Positions 5,824 through 9,039 of a DNA stretch of 9,039 nucleotides are shown in pieces. A program made the position numbers and the translations under genes. The stretch is from assembly GCA_030067055.1 (NCBI GenBank), contig JASJAL010000102.1, forward strand, positions 1-9,039. The letters are read 5' to 3'. The stretch comes from Kiloniellales bacterium. GTDB taxonomy: Bacteria > Pseudomonadota > Alphaproteobacteria > Kiloniellales > JAKSBE01. Position 1 is the stretch's first letter. Every line of letters starts with the position of its first letter. Under the pieces are notes generated by a model. It was not told where the DNA came from, ran no database searches, and was given only the letters and a program-made list of their open reading frames with translations.

Positions 5824-6525
5824 ATGACTGGAGGTTCGGGGAACGTCGTAACGAAACTGGTCGATCGCGTTTTTCCACGCATGCCGGACTTCTACGGCTT
5901 GATGAACGACCAGTGCGATCTCCTCGTGACCGCAATGGAGCAGTTCGTCGAGTACATGCGGACTGGCGACCCCAATACCGGCAAGCAGATCGCGAGTGTT
6001 TTGGAGAAACATGGTGACGAGCTGAAAAGGCGCAACATGCAGGTCCTCAACAAGGCCTTCGCGACGCCGATGGACCGCGAGGAGATCTATCGTGCGATCG
6101 AAGGCATCGACCACGTCCTAAACTACGCTAAGACCACGGTGCGCGAGATGGAGGCATTCGACGTCGACCCGGACGGCCACACCCTCGATATGGCCATCCA
6201 TCTGAAGGATGGATCCCAAGCCTTGCAGGCGGGCTTCCGCAAAATCGCCACTGCGCCAGCGCAGGCCGAGTCAGATGCCCAAGCCGCACGCAAGGCTGAG
6301 CGTCAGATCGAGAAGTGCTACCGCCGAGCGCTGGCCGAGCTTCTCAAAGCCGAGGCATGCCACACTAAGCTACAAGAGAAGGGCGGTGGCACTGGCACGG
6401 AGGCGCTGCGCTGCATGACCGAGATCCTGAAGCGGCGCGAGATCTACCGCCACCTGTCCAACGGCGGTGATCGACTGGCGCACGCCGGACAGACCCTACA
6501 CGACATCATAGTCAAGATCGCCTGA
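5824..6525 (+). CDS. DUF47 (PhoU-like) partner of the phosphate transporter
   Basis: A 233-aa soluble, mostly helical protein of the DUF47/PhoU-like family (PF01865), commonly encoded beside pit genes and thought to regulate the transporter. Seen: the N-terminal helix LVDRVFPRMPDFYGLMNDQ, an acidic metal-type helix IASVLEKHGDELKRR (57-70), TPMDREEIYRAIEGIDHVLNY (81-101) typical of the family, a long charged helix at 150-185, and the C-terminal REIYRHLSNGGDRLAHAGQTLHDIIVK (205-231), the family's most conserved end. There is no membrane segment, so it should act on the cytoplasmic face. It lies 65 bp after pit. In many bacteria the order is the reverse (DUF47 gene first). An alternative start that overlaps the pit stop (TAATG, 5758) would give translational coupling. 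Confidence 0.9.
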   Translation: MTGGSGNVVTKLVDRVFPRMPDFYGLMNDQCDLLVTAMEQFVEYMRTGDPNTGKQIASVLEKHGDELKRRNMQVLNKAFATPMDREEIYRAIEGIDHVLNYAKTTVREMEAFDVDPDGHTLDMAIHLKDGSQALQAGFRKIATAPAQAESDAQAARKAERQIEKCYRRALAELLKAEACHTKLQEKGGGTGTEALRCMTEILKRREIYRHLSNGGDRLAHAGQTLHDIIVKIA

Positions 6526-6550
6526 TGCTCAGCTTCTGATTGCGTGGCCC

Positions 6551-6566
6551 GACGGCGCGTGCCGTC
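6551..6566. repeat. Small GC hairpin after the DUF47 gene
   Basis: GACGGC (6551-6556), loop GCGT, GCCGTC (6561-6566): a perfect 6-bp stem with a 4-base loop, 25 bases after the DUF47 stop. There is no T-run, so it is at best a weak or Rho-assisted terminator for pit-DUF47. Confidence 0.4.
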
Positions 6567-6618
6567 ACCATCGCCCCCTGGCGGCGCAATCCGAACGAGA
6601 CGTGGAGCGGCATCATTA

Positions 6619-6634
6619 GTCCCGTGCACGGGAC
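6619..6634. repeat. 16-bp perfect palindrome between convergent genes
   Basis: GTCCCGTGCACGGGAC reads the same on both strands. It lies between the stops of the DUF47 gene (+) and the CorC-type gene (-), 84 bp from the latter. As RNA it could form a 6-bp stem with a TGCA loop from either direction, suiting a bidirectional terminator. Neither side has a clear T-run, so a dimeric-protein binding site is the alternative. Confidence 0.45.
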
Positions 6635-6718
6635 GAAAGCAGCAAAGTAGGCTCTCGCAAATCTGGGACACTGGCAACTTCGAGTGACTCTCCTCGCCTA
6701 CAGCCAAGCCCCCTATCC

Positions 6719-7987
6719 CTATCCGCTCTCGGCTGGCTCCGGATCTTCGGTGGCGGCGGGTTGCGGGCGCCTGATCGTCACCCGGCCAATCCGCCGCGGT
6801 GATGCCTCGGAGATCTCTACCTCCAGGCCACTAATGATAAAAATGGCGTCTTTCTCAGGAATCGAATCGGTGCGGGTCAGGATCCAGAGACTCACCGTAT
6901 CGGTGGGTTTACCCGGAAGCTCTAGGCCGAAGAAATCTTCCACGACGCGCAGCTCTGTCGATCCGTCGACGGCTAGCTCGTGCTCGGAAACCTCGGTCGC
7001 CATGGCCTGTGCAACGTCACTTTCGTCGTAGATTTCACCCACCAGTTCTTCGAGGAGGTCCTCGAGGGTCACGATGCCCCGGATCACGCCGTATTCATCC
7101 ACGACTATGGCAAGGTGGCGCCTGTTTCGCAGCAGTTTCGAGAATAGCTCATCGATGTCGTGGTACTGGGAGACGTACAAGGGGTCGTGGGCGATCTCGT
7201 CGAGCCGAGCATTGCCCCTGTTCTCGGCCACTGCGGTGAGCAGATCGCGCAGATACATTATCTTGTAAAGGTTGTGTCGATTCTCGTCGTGAAGTGGAAT
7301 ACGGGTGTATGAGCCTTCCGCCACCGAAGGCAACGCCTCGGTGACCGTTTTGCTTCCTTCGAGCGCGAAAACGTCGCTAAGCGGCGTCATCACGTCCCGG
7401 ACCTTGAGGTCATGAAACTCGAACACGCGCTCGATGATTTTGCGCTCGCCGTGGTCTATCGTGCCCTCCCGCTCCCCGTGCCCCAGCATGCTTATCAGCT
7501 CCGACTCGGTAACCGTAGGGTCGCCCTTTGCGCCGGTCCGCTCGTGTACCCAAGTGGTGAACTTGCCGAACATCCAGACGAGCGGGAACATCAAGCGCAT
7601 GAAGGCGAGCATTAGCGGTGCGATGGCGAGCGAAATTCGCTCCGAGTAGCGAGTCGCGAGGCTCTTCGGCGTAATTTCACCGAAGATCAGAATCACGAGG
7701 GTCAATGCGCCGACAGCGATGCCGGGGCCCGCGCTGCCGAACCATCTCGATGCGAGAACCGTCGCCATGACCGAAGCCGCGATGTTCACGAGATTGTTTC
7801 CGATAAGTATCGTCGTCAGCATTTGAGAGGGGTCTCGCTTCAGCTGATGCAGCGCGCGCGCGCCGTGCCGACGCTCCTTGACGAGGCCTTCGACCCGAGC
7901 GATGGATAGGTTAACCAGGGCCGTCTCCGACCCGGAGAACACGCCGGAGAGGATCAACAGCACCAGCAGTATGACGAGCTCTATCAT
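6719..7987 (-). CDS. CorC/HlyC-type membrane protein (CNNM-CBS-CorC domains)
   Basis: A 422-aa inner-membrane protein of the CNNM/CorC (YfjD/CorB-like) group, linked to magnesium export or divalent-cation homeostasis; the old 'hemolysin' label is historical. Domains: CNNM/DUF21 transmembrane domain at residues 1 to about 150, with hydrophobic segments near 2-18, 56-80, 87-104 and 119-142 and the conserved SGSETAL (18-24), IGNNLVNI (62-69) and GEITPKS (103-109), which carry the ion-site polar residues. A CBS pair spans about 195-320 (VMTPLSDVFAL; AIVVDEYGVIRGIVTLEDLLEE). A CorC_HlyC domain lies at about 336-407. The tail is acidic (ATEDPEPAESG). The length fits the family. The start is the first ATG, with only a weak ribosome site. 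It is the sole gene of its strand in this part and converges on pit-DUF47. The transported ion is inferred from family. Confidence 0.92.
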   Translation of the reverse strand: MIELVILLVLLILSGVFSGSETALVNLSIARVEGLVKERRHGARALHQLKRDPSQMLTTILIGNNLVNIAASVMATVLASRWFGSAGPGIAVGALTLVILIFGEITPKSLATRYSERISLAIAPLMLAFMRLMFPLVWMFGKFTTWVHERTGAKGDPTVTESELISMLGHGEREGTIDHGERKIIERVFEFHDLKVRDVMTPLSDVFALEGSKTVTEALPSVAEGSYTRIPLHDENRHNLYKIMYLRDLLTAVAENRGNARLDEIAHDPLYVSQYHDIDELFSKLLRNRRHLAIVVDEYGVIRGIVTLEDLLEELVGEIYDESDVAQAMATEVSEHELAVDGSTELRVVEDFFGLELPGKPTDTVSLWILTRTDSIPEKDAIFIISGLEVEISEASPRRIGRVTIRRPQPAATEDPEPAESG

Positions 7988-8305
7988 GGATTCAACCGAC
8001 CGCCCCCTCGATCGCGGGCCGGCCGGCCGACCTGCCCCCTTCGGATGGTGCCAAGCACTAGTTTAGACTCCCAGCGGTTTGGCGAAAGCGTCGATCTGTC
8101 TGGGGCCAATCCAGAGTGCAGGACGGATCGACGCGGTGGTGCCGGATGGCCGCCGGCGCTGACGGCAGACAGTCCGAAAGGGGTCATCTTGCAACCAACG
8201 TTTAGCCTGGATGTAAGACCGCTCTCGAAAGTGCATAGGACATGGCTACGCCGCGTTCCAGCTATGGCTTCGCGTGTGTGAGTGCACGGTCAAATCCGCC
8301 CCGAC
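7988..8305. other. Non-coding leader region of the CorC-type gene
   Basis: This is 318 bases between the metallopeptidase stop and the CorC-type start, both on the - strand. It holds a 12-bp palindrome GGCCGGCCGGCC (8017-8028, 30 bases before the start), the inverted repeat at 8088-8134, and a TAAACT that could be a - strand -10 box at 8061-8066, without a good -35. A 67-codon - strand frame (8187-7984) ends in a 4-base ATGA overlap with the CorC-type start, but its sequence looks random. No known riboswitch is recognised. Confidence 0.5.
8088..8134. repeat. Long inverted repeat in the CorC-type gene leader
   Basis: GCGTCGATC (8088-8096) is the exact reverse complement of GATCGACGC (8126-8134). 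Three more pairs follow inside (8098-8100 with 8122-8124) after one T-G position (8097 with 8125), and TGG (8101-8103) can pair with CCA (8111-8113) around a 7-base loop. The T-G position is a wobble pair only in + strand RNA and an A-C mismatch in - strand RNA. It could be a leader structure, a small RNA on the + strand, or a protein-binding repeat. Confidence 0.55.
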
Positions 8306-8704
8306 TCAGCGGGCCGCATCCTCGATGGCTTCCATGTCGTCGTCGGAGTAGCCGAAGTGGTGGCCGATCTCGTGGATCAGGACGTGGCGCACGACGTGGG
8401 TCAGGTCCTCCTCGCTGTCGCACCAGTAGTCGAGGATCGGGCGGCGGTAGAGGTAGACCATGTCGGGCTGCTGCGGCGTGTCCGAAACGCTCTTGCGGGT
8501 CAGGTCCACGCCCTGGTAGAGCCCGAGCAGATCGAAGGCCGACTCGCAGTCCAGCTCCTCCAGGATCTCTTCGTCGGGAAAGTCCTGGACCCGGATGACG
8601 ACGTCCTTGGCGTGGACCCGCAGCGCCTTGGGGATCGCGGCGAAGGCCTCGCGGGCGATGCTGTCGAGCTCTTCGACCGAGGGCGGGGGACCGAAATGCT
8701 TCAT
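8306..8704 (-). CDS. Small zincin-type metallopeptidase family protein
   Basis: A 132-aa cytoplasmic protein of the short metallopeptidase family PF06262 (MMP_TTHA0227-like), members of which have a zinc-protease fold; the substrate is unknown. Seen: an N-terminal helix SVEELDSIAREAFAAIP typical of the family, LLGLYQGVDL (59-68), PDMVYLYRRPILDYW (80-94), and the zinc motif HEIGHHFGYSDDDM at 111-124, where H111 and H115 are zinc ligands, E112 the catalytic Glu and an acidic residue after GYS the likely third ligand. Length is normal. The start ATG has GGAAGGG about 7 bases upstream, a good ribosome site. There is no signal peptide. It is divergently arranged with the pterin dehydratase gene, 102 bp away. 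Confidence 0.9.
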   Translation of the reverse strand: MKHFGPPPSVEELDSIAREAFAAIPKALRVHAKDVVIRVQDFPDEEILEELDCESAFDLLGLYQGVDLTRKSVSDTPQQPDMVYLYRRPILDYWCDSEEDLTHVVRHVLIHEIGHHFGYSDDDMEAIEDAAR

Positions 8705-8743
8705 GGTCGTGCCCTTCCGAGGCCGGCCCCCGGCCCGAAGCCT

Positions 8744-8764
8744 TGACCGCGCGCGCGGCGGTCA
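8744..8764. promoter_or_regulatory. Inverted repeat between the divergent genes
   Basis: TGACCGC (8744-8750) and GCGGTCA (8758-8764) are perfect reverse complements separated by GCGCGCG. It sits between the starts of the metallopeptidase (-) and pterin dehydratase (+) genes, 42 bases before the latter, where an operator for a dimeric regulator would be expected. TTGACC at 8743-8748 could also be a + strand -35 box, but the matching -10 (CACTGT at 8766) is poor. Confidence 0.4.
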
Positions 8765-8792
8765 CCACTGTTTCCAGACAAAGAGGCAACCG

Positions 8793-8797
8793 GGAGG
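8793..8797 (+). promoter_or_regulatory. Ribosome binding site of the pterin dehydratase gene
   Basis: GGAGG lies 9 bases before ATG 8807 and supports this start, which also fits the usual N-terminal length of the family. Confidence 0.6.
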
Positions 8798-8806
8798 CGG
8801 GCAAGC

Positions 8807-9039
8807 ATGGTCGAGAAACTCTCAGCCGAGGCGCGCGCGGCGGGGCTCGCGGCGCTTTCGGGCTGGCGCGAGGTCGAGGGCCGCGACGCGATGGAAAGGT
8901 CCTTCACCTTCAAATCCTTTACCGAGGCCTTCGGCTTCATGGCGCAGGTCGCCCTCCACGCCGAGAAGATGGATCACCATCCGGAGTGGTTCAACGTATA
9001 CAATCGCGTCGAAATCACCTTGTCGACCCACGATTGCGG
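8807..9039 (+). CDS. phhB: Pterin-4a-carbinolamine dehydratase, 3' end cut by window
   Basis: 4a-hydroxytetrahydrobiopterin dehydratase (EC 4.2.1.96), which removes water from the carbinolamine formed by pterin-dependent hydroxylases such as phenylalanine hydroxylase and so recycles the cofactor; a cytoplasmic enzyme. 77 residues are present and the family is about 100 aa, so roughly 20-25 are missing. Seen: the N-terminal [31 protein letters not shown] (31-45), and the catalytic block [20 protein letters not shown] followed by TLSTHD. H57, H58 and H75 match the three conserved active-site histidines. No hydroxylase gene is in the window, so the in vivo partner is unknown. PCD-like proteins in bacteria without such hydroxylases can serve other pterin roles. 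Confidence 0.93.
   Translation, partial: MVEKLSAEARAAGLAALSGWREVEGRDAMERSFTFKSFTEAFGFMAQVALHAEKMDHHPEWFNVYNRVEITLSTHDC

Noticed and set aside
7984..8187. 67-codon - strand frame with an ATGA overlap onto the CorC-type start
   Set aside because: The overlap is suggestive, but the product is Pro/Arg/Gly-rich without pattern, has no clear ribosome site and crosses the inverted repeat. Chance is more likely.
1..9039. tRNA genes, CRISPR arrays, insertion sequences
   Set aside because: No TTCGA-type T-loop with cloverleaf arms, no regularly spaced repeats and no transposase-like protein were seen on either strand.

Overview
The window reads as chromosomal DNA of a GC-rich alphaproteobacterium. 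A Rhodospirillales-like organism is the most likely host, inferred from strong G/C preference at third codon positions and the mix of gene families; no marker gene proves it. There are eleven protein genes (two cut by the window edges), no tRNA, rRNA or CRISPR, and no complete mobile element.

Region 1 (1-1338): the tail of an unidentified gene overlaps a uracil-DNA glycosylase-superfamily gene. A small conserved-looking 90-aa protein gene follows, then a 310-bp non-coding stretch that opens with a very large nested hairpin (1030-1118).

Region 2 (1339-4157): a compact co-directional block that looks like one operon: a 76-aa protein, archease, the RNA ligase RtcB, and a ribosome hibernation factor-like protein (HPF/RaiA domain) fused to a cold-shock domain. 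Archease activates RtcB, which rejoins RNA broken by ribonucleases. The fourth gene should bind ribosomes and RNA. Together they suggest an RNA repair and ribosome protection cassette, the most interesting part of the window.

Region 3 (4158-4723): a 566-bp AT-richer spacer with no convincing gene, apart from a short reading frame that may be the remnant of a helix-turn-helix protein.

Region 4 (4724-8307): a low-affinity phosphate transporter (PiT family) with its DUF47/PhoU-like partner on the + strand, converging on a CorC/CNNM-type membrane protein with CBS domains on the - strand. Small hairpins lie between the convergent genes. The leader of the CorC gene holds a long inverted repeat (8088-8134). 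Base and codon use here look less GC-biased than on either side, so the ion-transport block may have been inserted between older neighbours.

Region 5 (8306-9039): a small zincin-type metallopeptidase on the - strand is divergent from pterin-4a-carbinolamine dehydratase on the + strand, which runs off the window. A short inverted repeat sits in the shared promoter region.
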